DNA of 13,638 bases from an uncultured Synergistales bacterium (GTDB lineage Bacteria > Synergistota > Synergistia > Synergistales > Aminobacteriaceae), in the NCBI GenBank assembly GCA_905234205.1, contig CAJOGG010000129.1:1-13638 (forward strand). The letters run 5' to 3'. Below the pieces are notes generated by a model, which was not told the DNA's origin, ran no database searches, and saw only the letters and a list, made by a program, of their open reading frames with translations. A program made the position numbers and the translations under genes. Within the stretch, counting starts at the first letter, position 1. The number at the start of each line of letters is the position of its first letter. Positions 1 through 6,956 of the stretch are shown piece after piece.

Positions 1-223
1 TTACCATCATTATTACACCAGCAATTAAGCCCTCACAAGTACTTGGCCAAGTTAATGCAAGAGTCAGAATCATAACCAGGTTGAAGAGATTTAATTTCAA
101 GGGCGGAAAAGTTTTCAGCAACAACGACAAGCCTAACAGAGACGCAAGAACGTAAATGTTACTGACAAGACCAACTGCGAACGCATAAACTATAACGCAA
201 ACAACGATACACGCTTCAGCCAT
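1..223 (-). CDS. nikQ: NikQ/CbiQ-like transmembrane component of nickel ECF transporter, 5' part only
   Basis: Partial gene running off the left edge; about 74 residues are visible. They are strongly hydrophobic with two to three likely membrane segments, and include a P-S-T-C-E-G-L stretch (residues 60-66) resembling the E-G-L region of EcfT/CbiQ proteins. In this family the T component couples the substrate-binding membrane protein to the ATPases in the inner membrane. I chose the ATG at 221-223, which overlaps the end of nikM by 34 bases and has no clear Shine-Dalgarno. A GTG at 239-241 in the same frame has a GAAGG about six bases upstream and may be the true start; an in-frame stop lies just beyond it. 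The N-terminus lacks the usual D-P-R-x-K region of EcfT proteins. The identity rests mainly on position after nikM and on hydrophobicity. The ATPase NikO would be expected further left. Confidence 0.7.
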   Translation of the reverse strand, partial: MAEACIVVCVIVYAFAVGLVSNIYVLASLLGLSLLLKTFPPLKLNLFNLVMILTLALTWPSTCEGLIAGVIMMV

Positions 224-768
224 GATATTAAGAACGCACACACTACACCTTCAAGAAGGGCTAACGGCAAATGAGCTAGCACGAGCAATTTTGCACTGGT
301 CAGAAAGTTTAAATCCGTCAACACCAACATGCTCCCGGTTATGCATGCGACGAGAACAACAGCAAACGCCCCCGCAACGAATGCCCACACGAAATTTTTA
401 CGCGCTAATTTCCCGAATAATATATACGTCACAAGAGCCGATGTCCCAAGCGAAAAAGTATTAGCTCCTAGAACTAACAAGCCCCCGAACTGGAATAACA
501 TAGCCTGCAATAATAACGCAACAAACACCGCCGGAAATACTGCCCAACCTAAAATCAATCCCATTGGCCCAACTAAAGTCATATGCACGGAACTTGGCCC
601 GATTTTGAGATTAACGAGCGACGCAAGAAAGAACGCCGACGAAATTAACGCAGTGCCTACGATTTTTTCCGGATCAGTCTTCTTGAGACCAACAGCTATT
701 CCCGCAGAACTCGCCGCCCACGTTGCAACTAACACACCGCCAGATAATACGCCTTCACTAATGTGCAT
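190..768 (-). CDS. nikM: NikM/CbiM-type nickel (or cobalt) substrate-binding membrane protein
   Basis: 192 residues, the S component of an ECF metal importer. It begins with the family signature M-H-I-x-E-G (residues 1-6). In known NikM/CbiM proteins the N-terminal amine, the residue 2 backbone and His2 chelate the metal, helped by a His in a later loop; here S-V-H (60-62) fits that role. Five to seven hydrophobic helices follow, including a Q-F-G-G-L stretch near 93-97 and an L-A-H-L-P motif near 163-167, both typical of the family. The start ATG has an AGGAG about seven bases upstream and overlaps the end of nikL by 11 bases. A separate small nikL and a DUF4198 gene next door, rather than cbiN, favour nickel over cobalt. 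The length is usual for the short NikM form and nothing looks broken. Confidence 0.88.
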   Translation of the reverse strand: MHISEGVLSGGVLVATWAASSAGIAVGLKKTDPEKIVGTALISSAFFLASLVNLKIGPSSVHMTLVGPMGLILGWAVFPAVFVALLLQAMLFQFGGLLVLGANTFSLGTSALVTYILFGKLARKNFVWAFVAGAFAVVLVACITGSMLVLTDLNFLTSAKLLVLAHLPLALLEGVVCAFLISWLKRVSLFAL

Positions 769-1195
769 GAGACCGTCTCCTGTTCACAACAATAAGCGCA
801 ATGTTAAATATTATGCTGACTCCCAAAATAGCCGGAATAAACTTAGATTGATTCGTGGTTGACTCGATAAATGCTTCAGATTTCACGTCCTCAATCTTGA
901 TTACAGCCTCACACCTGTGGCCTTGACCATCACTAACAACGATGCGCCAATCTCCAGAAACATCCGGGATAAACGCGAATCGTCCTTGCTCGTCAGTTCG
1001 TCCAGTCTGTGCAGCAAACTTTGAGTCATTCGGGGAGAAAACGCTAGCTTCACAGTAACTCATTTTTTCGCCGGTTGAGTAAGAAAATTCTAGGGGGATA
1101 GCTCGCAATTCTGACTCACGATAGCCGACTCCATGCGCAAAAATTTCCCCCGCACTGAGTAGCACGAGGGACAAAATCATGAATAACTTCTTCAT
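758..1195 (-). CDS. nikL: NikL-like membrane-anchored periplasmic accessory protein of nickel importer
   Basis: 145 residues. An N-terminal signal peptide (residues 1-20, cleavage likely after I-F-A) is followed by a small soluble domain of about 95 residues. This has a G-R-T-D-x-x-G-R-F-x-F pattern (65-75) like carboxypeptidase-regulatory or transthyretin-like beta folds. A C-terminal membrane helix (about 119-137) ends in R-R-R-S-H-A-H. This architecture is that of NikL in NikKLMQO systems. The predicted mature protein would begin with His21, which could give an amine-plus-imidazole metal site. Cys48 and Cys95 may form a disulfide. The start ATG overlaps the nikK stop as TAATG, indicating coupling. 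The role is inferred from neighbours and layout; the sequence is too short and divergent to be certain. Confidence 0.78.
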   Translation of the reverse strand: MKKLFMILSLVLLSAGEIFAHGVGYRESELRAIPLEFSYSTGEKMSYCEASVFSPNDSKFAAQTGRTDEQGRFAFIPDVSGDWRIVVSDGQGHRCEAVIKIEDVKSEAFIESTTNQSKFIPAILGVSIIFNIALIVVNRRRSHAH

Positions 1196-1977
1196 TACTT
1201 GACTTCGAATAAAGCAAACGCTCTCAACGTAAACGCGTCATACTCACCGTCAACACCGGGTAAATCTCCCTGATAAGCTCTGATTCCCCACCAGCCTGGC
1301 GCAGTAATCTTAACGTGTGCTTCCCCGTTCTCTGCTTCTGTGTAATAAGCGTACGTGTTCTCGTATTCTGTTACAAAGCCGTCGTAAGTTGCCCACACTG
1401 GCCCGGTATAAGGCTGACCATTGAGCAAAATTTTCACGTCAAAATATTCTCCGACTTTAGCATTTGCCGGATTAGTCACTGGGATAATCTCCAACGGGTG
1501 GCCAAGAACTTGCGAGTAATTCGCGTCGTTTGCTGAAGTGTTATAGAAAGCCTTTGCGTACTTGTCATTCTTGGTTGAGCGTAAAACTTTCAGGCCTTGT
1601 GTTTCGAGTTCGTTTCTTGATCCAGTTTTGCCGCCTTGGTTAGTGATGCTCCAGACTTCGCCGTCTTTGATAGCTACGAGAATAACTGACCCGGATAAAT
1701 CTTTAGGCGTTACCGTGAAATCTATGCAGAGTTCTGGATCGTTCGCAGTGAGCTTTGACTCAACGAGTTTACCGTCCTCAATGATACCGGCCTTGACTCT
1801 TTCAAGCACTTCAACTTCTTCAGGCACTATGAACTTGTGAGCAGATTGAACAGTTACGGGGAAAGGCTCGCCCTGCTTCATGTTGTTGTCTTTGGCCTTG
1901 ATTGTGAGTTCATGTGAGAACGCTGGAAGAGCAAAAAGAGTTATAATTAGTGCTACGAAAATAAAACGTCTAACCAT
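1195..1977 (-). CDS. nikK: NikK-like DUF4198 periplasmic nickel-binding protein
   Basis: 260 residues. A signal peptide with R-R at 3-4 and a hydrophobic core (about 5-17) is followed by a likely cleavage after A-F-S at 21, so the mature chain would start H-E-L-T-I-K-A. The rest reads as a secreted beta-rich protein with two immunoglobulin-like halves, as in DUF4198/NikK proteins. The C-terminal half has V-G-E-Y-F-D-V and a G-W-W-G-I-R-A-Y motif (near 229-236) common in this family. No C-terminal membrane helix is seen. It probably collects nickel outside the membrane and passes it to NikM. The start ATG is preceded by GGAGG with eight bases spacing, but that Shine-Dalgarno sits inside a hairpin described separately. 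It is the first gene of the nik group. Confidence 0.82.
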   Translation of the reverse strand: MVRRFIFVALIITLFALPAFSHELTIKAKDNNMKQGEPFPVTVQSAHKFIVPEEVEVLERVKAGIIEDGKLVESKLTANDPELCIDFTVTPKDLSGSVILVAIKDGEVWSITNQGGKTGSRNELETQGLKVLRSTKNDKYAKAFYNTSANDANYSQVLGHPLEIIPVTNPANAKVGEYFDVKILLNGQPYTGPVWATYDGFVTEYENTYAYYTEAENGEAHVKITAPGWWGIRAYQGDLPGVDGEYDAFTLRAFALFEVK

Positions 1978-1982
1978 AAAAA

Positions 1983-2015
1983 ATTCCTCCTGATAAAAAT
2001 TTTACCGGGAGGAAT
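1983..2015 (-). promoter_or_regulatory. Hairpin sequestering the nikK Shine-Dalgarno, with terminator-like U run
   Basis: An exact 8-base inverted repeat is present. In the mRNA sense, ATTCCTCC (2008-2015) pairs with GGAGGAAT (1983-1990) across a 17-base loop that holds its own AT-rich dyad. The 3' arm is the nikK Shine-Dalgarno. It is followed by six consecutive T (1978-1983, the first also closing the stem) and then the ATG. The structure can be read as a ribosome-site-masking hairpin, as an intrinsic terminator for the upstream operon, or as both. The pairing is seen directly; function is inferred. Confidence 0.55.
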
Positions 2016-2022
2016 CATAACA
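2014..2022 (-). promoter_or_regulatory. Possible extended -10 promoter for nikKLMQ
   Basis: In mRNA sense the sequence reads TGTTATGAT, a TGn-extended -10 close to consensus. The matching -35 window 17-18 bases upstream (about 2037-2043) is weak, reading TAACAT. Transcription from here would start near 2006-2008, leaving out most or all of the anti-Shine-Dalgarno arm of the hairpin. Supported only by motif match in the single loose intergenic gap of the window. Confidence 0.3.
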
Positions 2023-2040
2023 CAACTTTCAATAAAAATG

Positions 2041-2784
2041 TTACGCTTTATAATTCACGCGCCAAAACCAGAGTCCACAAGCCGGGGCTGTCATAGCTGA
2101 TTCGCTGCGTTCACTTCCTGCTAATAAATCATTGAGCCAAGCCAGATTATTTTTCCCGAGAGCGATTGAATTAACGTTTCCGATTATGATTCGTACCATG
2201 TTGGTTAAGAAAGATTGAGCTTTTACGCTTATGATTGAGAGATTTCCACGGCTGCGTATACGTAATGAGTCAATCGTTCTAAATGGATCGTCCGGACATT
2301 CACCGACTCTGCAGAAGGCTTTGAAGTTGTGACGGCCCTGAATCATTTCACAAGCCTGCTTAGCTAAATCCATGTTCCAAGGCTTCTGACCTTTTCGCCA
2401 CCACACAAAATTATTCAGCATAGGAGGACAGACTGCGCCATGCCAGATAAAATATTTATACTCACGAGTCATAGCACTATAACGCGCATTGAAATCATCG
2501 GGGACGTGAAAAACTTTCATGACTCTAACATCTTCAGGCAAGTAAAAATTTATAGCGAGCCGCAATTTATCCGGGACAAAAATTTTCTCAAGCCTAAACG
2601 ATGCGACTTGGCCCCAAGCGTTTACGCCCTTATCAGTACGTCCTGCGCCTGTGATTCTGACTTTATCGCCAGCAACTTTCTCTAAAGCACCCTCAATAAT
2701 TTCCTGAATGCTCACAGCGTCGGGTTGAACTTGCCACCCGGAATAATTCCTGCCAACGTACGAGATTTTTATAGCATAATTCAT
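2041..2784 (-). CDS. truA: tRNA pseudouridine(38-40) synthase TruA
   Basis: 247 residues, full length for the family. It converts uridines 38, 39 and 40 of the tRNA anticodon arm to pseudouridine. The catalytic motif G-A-G-R-T-D-K-G-V-N-A is at 46-56 with the nucleophile Asp51; most homologues have A-G-V-H where this has K-G-V-N. Further matches are V-P-D-D-F-N-A-R-Y-S-A (about 94-104), the R-x-Y-x-Y-F-I strand after it, and the late F-L-T-N-M-V-R-I-I-I-G helix with its conserved Met-Val-Arg. The start ATG overlaps the ecfT stop as ATGA, so it is translationally coupled. truA after the ECF genes is the same arrangement as in Bacillus-type genomes, where rplM and rpsI usually follow; here the nik genes follow instead. 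Confidence 0.96.
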   Translation of the reverse strand: MNYAIKISYVGRNYSGWQVQPDAVSIQEIIEGALEKVAGDKVRITGAGRTDKGVNAWGQVASFRLEKIFVPDKLRLAINFYLPEDVRVMKVFHVPDDFNARYSAMTREYKYFIWHGAVCPPMLNNFVWWRKGQKPWNMDLAKQACEMIQGRHNFKAFCRVGECPDDPFRTIDSLRIRSRGNLSIISVKAQSFLTNMVRIIIGNVNSIALGKNNLAWLNDLLAGSERSESAMTAPACGLWFWRVNYKA

Positions 2785-3521
2785 AGCATGAATATAACCC
2801 CGGCCAAAATTATTGCGATAAGAATTGCTAAAGTGTCTGTGAATTTCCAGATTAACGGCTTGCGCCTTGTGCGTCCGTCTCCTCCGTCATAGCCTCGTGC
2901 TTCCATAGCTGTTGCGATCTCGTCAGCGCGTCTGAATATGATTATGAACAAAGGGATCAACACCGGGAAAAACGCCTTCACCCTCTGAAATAAATTCCCC
3001 TGGTCAAGCCTTGCTCCTCGTGAAATCTGCGCACGGATTATCTTGTCAGTTTCCTGCATCAATAACGGAATAAATCTCAATGCCATTCCTATCATCATCG
3101 AGGATTCGTGAGCGGGAAAACCTATAGCAGAAAGAGGACGTAATAAAGTGTCAAGCCCATCAGAAAGTTCTAGCGGTGCTGTTGTTAGAGGAAGCATTAT
3201 CGCGAATATCATCAGCACAAATAACCTTAAAGACGTGAATAACGCCCTGTATAGTTCCCCATAGAATATATTGAACAGACACGTGAACGCTATCAGAAAA
3301 AACACAGGCCGGGCCACACGCAAAATTATCCGCCACGAAATTTTTGTAACGTACACAAGCGAAATTAATACGGCTATCCACAATGAGACTTGCAGCAAAT
3401 TTTTTGCCGGGAATATTGACGTGATTATTATCAGGAACGCAAATAACTTTGCCCGCGGATCAAGCTTATGAATCACTGAACCAGTCGGGATATATTGTCC
3501 GAAGTTTATTAATGAGTTCAT
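2781..3521 (-). CDS. ecfT: Energy-coupling factor transporter transmembrane protein EcfT
   Basis: 246 residues with five to six membrane helices. EcfT links vitamin- or metal-binding S components to the EcfA ATPases. The start region F-G-Q-Y-I-P-x-x-S-x-I-H-K-L-D-P-R-x-K (7-25) is typical. The two coupling motifs that contact the ATPases are S-R-G (167-169) and A-R-G (208-210), the latter in E-A-R-G-Y-D-G-G-D-G-R-T-R. The start ATG has AAGGAAGG about eight bases upstream and lies 56 bases inside the end of the ATPase gene. The protein is roughly 15-20 residues shorter than common EcfT because the loop between F-N-I-F-Y-G (83-88) and L-Y-R-A-L-F (90-95) is nearly absent. As no substrate-specific gene is adjacent, this is probably a shared (group II) module. 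Confidence 0.93.
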   Translation of the reverse strand: MNSLINFGQYIPTGSVIHKLDPRAKLFAFLIIITSIFPAKNLLQVSLWIAVLISLVYVTKISWRIILRVARPVFFLIAFTCLFNIFYGELYRALFTSLRLFVLMIFAIMLPLTTAPLELSDGLDTLLRPLSAIGFPAHESSMMIGMALRFIPLLMQETDKIIRAQISRGARLDQGNLFQRVKAFFPVLIPLFIIIFRRADEIATAMEARGYDGGDGRTRRKPLIWKFTDTLAILIAIILAGVIFML

Positions 3522-4977
3522 CTGGTGTTCCTTCCTTCACTTTCTTGCTGTCCATCAAGAATAAAATCCTGTCGCTGAATTTCAATGCAACCCGTAGATC
3601 ATGCGTTATGGTTATTATAGTTTTGCCCTCGTCTCGTAATCTCCCGAGCATTGCCAAAATTATTCGCTCATACGACGCGTCAAGACCGGCTAGAGGTTCA
3701 TCAAGCACAATACATTCAGGCTTGGCCGATAACACTGACGCAATGGCAACGAGTCTACGTTCACCGCCTGAAAGCGCAATAGGATTTCTTTCCAGAAAAA
3801 TTTTATCGAGACCAACACATTCAAGCCCGTATAAAATTGCCTCATCAAGTTCTGAACCACTAAAGCCCGCGTTCTTGGGAGCAAAGGCTAATTCTTCTCG
3901 TACAGTTGGGGAGAATAATTGATCCTCTGGGTGCTGAAACACTAAGCCGACTCTTTGCCGCAACGTATGAACTTCTTCACCTTTTTGCGCTAATTCTTGG
4001 CCATCAAAATATATATTGCCCTCCTGAATCTTGTATAGAGCGTTTAAGTGTTGCACAAGCGTAGATTTTCCCGAGCCTGTTTTGCCTATTATCGAAAGCC
4101 ATTGTCCCGCGTAAATGTTTGCGTCAATATTTCTAAGCGCGTAATTAATATCATCAGGGTTATACTTGAACGACAAATTATCTATCTTGAACTTCACGTT
4201 AGACGAGGGAACGGGAGCGGGATTTGTTGTAATTTCTTTGTCAGGTAAATCAAAGCCCAAGTCTTCAGCCTTGTCCCAAAACTCCTTGTTAGTTCCATGC
4301 CAGATTATTTCGCCTTGAGATAAAACTATTACGCGTTGAATATCACTGAAGCTTTCACGTTCAAGAATATGCGTTACTTGTATGATCGTCATTCCTTCAG
4401 CGTGAATTTCGCGCAACACTTTCTCTATATCTTTACGGCCTTGGGTGTCAAGCATGGAAGTAGCTTCATCAAGAATCAAGCAATCAACTTTTGCGGCCAA
4501 GGCTCCAGCGAGTGCTATACGTTGTACGGAAGAGTCTTGCTTGTGGGACATGTTCACGCGCCTCAATGCATTGTCTACACGTTCTTGAATCTCGTTTGAT
4601 GGCAGGCCTTGATTCTCTGGAGCAAAAGCTACGTCATCTTCAACCATAGCCGCGACGATCTGATTCTCCGGATCCTGAAACACCATTCCTATAGTGCCGC
4701 GTAATTCGTGAAAATCCAAATCCTGAATCTTTACGCCATTAACTAGACACTCGCCCTTATCTGGCTCAACGAGACCGCCTAAAATTTTAACGAGCGTAGA
4801 TTTTCCTGAACCGTTGTGACCAAGTATAGCTATTCGTTCGCCTTTGTTTACAAAAAACGAGACGTCTTTAAGCGTTAAAGTCCGTCCCGTGTTAATTGCG
4901 TCATATGAGAACGAAATAGATTTTACTTCAAGAAACGGTATATCATTATTTCTGTTCGTCTGCTTTTCGTTCAACAA
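3466..4977 (-). CDS. Fused EcfA1-EcfA2 double ATPase of ECF transporter, first signature motif missing
   Basis: 503 residues with two ABC ATPase domains in one chain, where many genomes have separate ecfA1 and ecfA2. Domain 1 (about 15-235) has Walker A at 63-70, Q-loop Gln101 in the V-F-Q-D-P-E-N-Q motif, Walker B L-I-L-D-E (167-171) and H-loop His203. However, the L-S-G-G-Q signature expected near 150 is absent: S-S-V (149-151) runs straight into Q-R-I-A-L-A-G. Domain 2 (about 261-495) is intact, with Walker A 298-306, V-F-Q-H-P-E-D-Q, signature L-S-G-G-E (402-406), Walker B V-L-D-E (424-427) and His459. It hydrolyses ATP to drive EcfT. The start must be TTG at 4975-4977 (or the next TTG), since an in-frame stop lies three codons upstream; it overlaps rplQ by 32 bases with no good Shine-Dalgarno. 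Confidence 0.92.
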   Translation of the reverse strand: MLNEKQTNRNNDIPFLEVKSISFSYDAINTGRTLTLKDVSFFVNKGERIAILGHNGSGKSTLVKILGGLVEPDKGECLVNGVKIQDLDFHELRGTIGMVFQDPENQIVAAMVEDDVAFAPENQGLPSNEIQERVDNALRRVNMSHKQDSSVQRIALAGALAAKVDCLILDEATSMLDTQGRKDIEKVLREIHAEGMTIIQVTHILERESFSDIQRVIVLSQGEIIWHGTNKEFWDKAEDLGFDLPDKEITTNPAPVPSSNVKFKIDNLSFKYNPDDINYALRNIDANIYAGQWLSIIGKTGSGKSTLVQHLNALYKIQEGNIYFDGQELAQKGEEVHTLRQRVGLVFQHPEDQLFSPTVREELAFAPKNAGFSGSELDEAILYGLECVGLDKIFLERNPIALSGGERRLVAIASVLSAKPECIVLDEPLAGLDASYERIILAMLGRLRDEGKTIITITHDLRVALKFSDRILFLMDSKKVKEGTPDELINKLRTIYPDWFSDS

Positions 4978-5323
4978 GTTCGATCACTGCCATTGGTGAG
5001 CCGTCGCCTTTACGCGCGCCCAATTTTACGATCCTAGTGTAGCCGCCTTTGTCAAAGTCCTTATATTTCGGGGCTATATCCTGGAATAATTTCGTAGCTG
5101 CCTGCTTGTGGGGCATCTTTGAGAACACTACGCGAATATCATGAACGCTTCCACCTCTTGCACGAGTGATTAATTTCTCTGCAACACGGCGTAATTCCTT
5201 GGCTCTTGTTACTGTCGTAGTGATGCTGCCGTTAAGGAACAAACTTGCTGCCATGTTTCCGAGCATTAAACCTCTGTGGCTTCCATAGCGTCCTAAAGTT
5301 CTATGATCAACATGATGTCTCAA
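4946..5323 (-). CDS. rplQ: 50S ribosomal protein L17
   Basis: 125 residues, normal for bacterial L17, which lies near the peptide exit tunnel of the large subunit. Diagnostic stretches are L-G-R-x-x-S-H-R (10-17), the T-T-V-T-R-A-K-E-L-R region (about 36-45), G-G-Y-T-R-I-V-K-L-G-A-R-K-G-D and P-M-A-V-I-E-L-V near the end. The start is TTG: AGGAGG at 5335-5340 is 11 bases upstream, and an in-frame TAA sits two codons before, so no other start fits. It lies 22 bases after rpoA, the usual last gene of the alpha operon. Confidence 0.97.
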   Translation of the reverse strand: MRHHVDHRTLGRYGSHRGLMLGNMAASLFLNGSITTTVTRAKELRRVAEKLITRARGGSVHDIRVVFSKMPHKQAATKLFQDIAPKYKDFDKGGYTRIVKLGARKGDGSPMAVIELVERKADEQK

Positions 5324-5345
5324 TTTTCGTTACACCTCCTATTCT

Positions 5346-6956
5346 TTATGCTTCGTCTGCTTCTTTAGTAATTTCGGCTAAAAGTTCTTCCGGTGATTTT
5401 TTTGATGAGAAATTCTCAACAAGCTCTTCCGAATTTTCTACAGCCTTGCTCTTACTTTTAGATTTTGATGTAGATTTTGCCTTGGCCTTGGTTTTAGCTT
5501 TAGGCTCTTCCTTGGCCGCTGCTTCTTCCTCGACTGCCTTGGTATCCTTCTTTGCCGCAGTCTTCCTGGTCGTCTTTTTCGTGGCTTTGGTCTCTTTGAC
5601 TTCTTCCTTGACTTCCTCAACTACTTCTTCAGGCTCTTCAGATACTTCAGGTTTCTTTGTTTCCTTAGCTGCCTTAGTTGACTTTGCTGTTTTCTTTTCT
5701 TTAGCCTCTTTAGCCTTCGCTGCCTTAGTGGTCTTGGTCGTTTTAGGTTTCGCAGTCCTGGTTTTCTTCTTTGGTTCAGGTTCCTTAGGCTCTTCGACTT
5801 CCTCAACTTTCTCCGGGAGCTCGTCAACAGTTTCAACTTCTTCAAACTCTTCCGCTTTCTCTGGTTCGGCTACGCTATCTTCCTCAATTGTAACAGCATC
5901 GTCTCCAAGTTCTTCAGAACCGGGGGCTGATGGCTTAAGAACGTAACCAAGAACTTCCAATCTCTCTTCGATTTCGGTAAGCGAGATTTTCCCGAGATTA
6001 CGAATTTTAAGCAAGTCATCACGAGATTTTTGTAACAAGTCTCCGACGGTTTGAATACCACCGCGCAGCAAGCAATTCTCACTCCTGATTGATAACTCAA
6101 GCTCATGAATCGGGTGATCAAATTGTTCGGGCTTTTCCTTACCTTTTGGCGTCTTAGTTTTAGTCTTAGTCTTCTCAACAGGTTCCGGAGCTTCCTCAAC
6201 GACTCTAGCAACTTGTGGAGCTGATGCAACTGTATTGGCTATTTTTGTGAAATAGTTTTGAGCAATTCTCGCCGCTTCCCCAACAGCCTCATCGGGAGTC
6301 AATGCCCCGTTTGTCCAAACCTCAAGGATCAATCTCTCGTAATCAATGCTTTGTCCAACTCTTGCAGGCTCAATTTGATAATTGACGCGCTTAACCGGTG
6401 AGAAAATTGCATCAGTCAGTAAAGCATCAATTGGCAATGAAGGTTGGGAAGGTCTTTCGCGTTCAGCTGATAAATAACCTACACCACGCTCAACGTAAAT
6501 TTCCATCAATAATTTTGCATTGGGCTCAAGAGTACACAAAACGCCATTGCCACAAAACTCAAATTCACTATCCCACGGTAAATCTTTAGCTGTAATTACG
6601 CCGGGGTTCTCTTTACGTGTAAAGAAATCCTTGGGCAATTCATCAGAATCAAGCGTTATTATCTTGAAAGAGTGTTCACCCTCAGGAGCTTCTGTCTTGG
6701 CCTTAATAGGAATGTGTTTCAAATTCATTAGAATCTCTATCACGTCCTCACGAATGCCTTTAATTGTGCTGACCTCGTGAAGTATTCCCTCGATTCTTAC
6801 GGCCGTAACAGCTGCGCCCTCAATTGACGATAAAAGCAAACGCCTTAACGCATTGCCAAGAGTATCGCCGTAACCTCTTTCAAGCGGCTCAATGTATAAC
6901 TTCCCGTAATCTTGACTTTTCTCTTCGATATAAACCTTAAATCCAGTGTTCTCCAA
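5346..6956 (-). CDS. rpoA: RNA polymerase alpha subunit with long charged C-terminal extension
   Basis: 536 residues; usual alpha is about 310-340. Residues 1-235 are the N-terminal assembly domain, with P-L-E-R-G-Y-G-x-T-L-G-N-A-L-R-R (24-39) and L-L-S-S-I-E-G-A-A-V (41-50), which dimerise and bind beta and beta'. A linker (about 250-278) carries a K-T-K-T-K-T-K-T run. The C-terminal domain (about 280-342) has L-S-I-R-S-E-N-C-L (288-296), whose Arg matches the DNA-binding Arg265 of E. coli, and N-L-G-K-I-S-L-T-E-I (320-329), with Ile where E. coli has Lys298. After it come about 190 residues of alternating Glu-rich and Lys/Ala/Thr-rich blocks, listed separately. The start is TTG with GGAG 10 bases upstream; an in-frame stop lies six codons before it. 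It is 22 bases after rpsK, with no rpsD between. Confidence 0.97.
   Translation of the reverse strand: MENTGFKVYIEEKSQDYGKLYIEPLERGYGDTLGNALRRLLLSSIEGAAVTAVRIEGILHEVSTIKGIREDVIEILMNLKHIPIKAKTEAPEGEHSFKIITLDSDELPKDFFTRKENPGVITAKDLPWDSEFEFCGNGVLCTLEPNAKLLMEIYVERGVGYLSAERERPSQPSLPIDALLTDAIFSPVKRVNYQIEPARVGQSIDYERLILEVWTNGALTPDEAVGEAARIAQNYFTKIANTVASAPQVARVVEEAPEPVEKTKTKTKTPKGKEKPEQFDHPIHELELSIRSENCLLRGGIQTVGDLLQKSRDDLLKIRNLGKISLTEIEERLEVLGYVLKPSAPGSEELGDDAVTIEEDSVAEPEKAEEFEEVETVDELPEKVEEVEEPKEPEPKKKTRTAKPKTTKTTKAAKAKEAKEKKTAKSTKAAKETKKPEVSEEPEEVVEEVKEEVKETKATKKTTRKTAAKKDTKAVEEEAAAKEEPKAKTKAKAKSTSKSKSKSKAVENSEELVENFSSKKSPEELLAEITKEADEA
5349..5930 (-). repeat. Low-complexity segment encoding the charged tail of RpoA
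   Basis: This segment codes for residues 343-536. Acidic blocks lie at about 349-390, 436-455 and 474-485. Lysine-rich blocks lie at about 391-435, 456-473 and 486-504. A mixed amphipathic end spans 505-536. By hand count residues 351-536 hold about 42 Lys and 44 Glu, only one Gly, two Phe, and no Cys, Trp, Tyr or His. The K-A-A-K, K-T-T-K and S-K-S-K units resemble histone H1-like bacterial tails. The frame is open throughout, which argues against a frameshift artefact. The opposite strand has a long Ser-rich open frame here that is a shadow. Confidence 0.8.

Noticed and set aside
329..862. Plus-strand open frame over nikM and nikL
   Set aside because: Asn/Thr/Ala-rich shadow of membrane-protein codons, with no initiation signal.
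2027..2032. TTGAAA as a -35 box upstream of nikK
   Set aside because: It is only seven bases from the TATGAT, too close to work with it, and there is no -10 at the right distance downstream.
5245..5946. Long plus-strand open frame, Ser/Ala/Val-rich
   Set aside because: It is antisense to the Lys/Glu repeats of rpoA; its composition is the complement of that low-complexity DNA, and it has no Shine-Dalgarno or family match.
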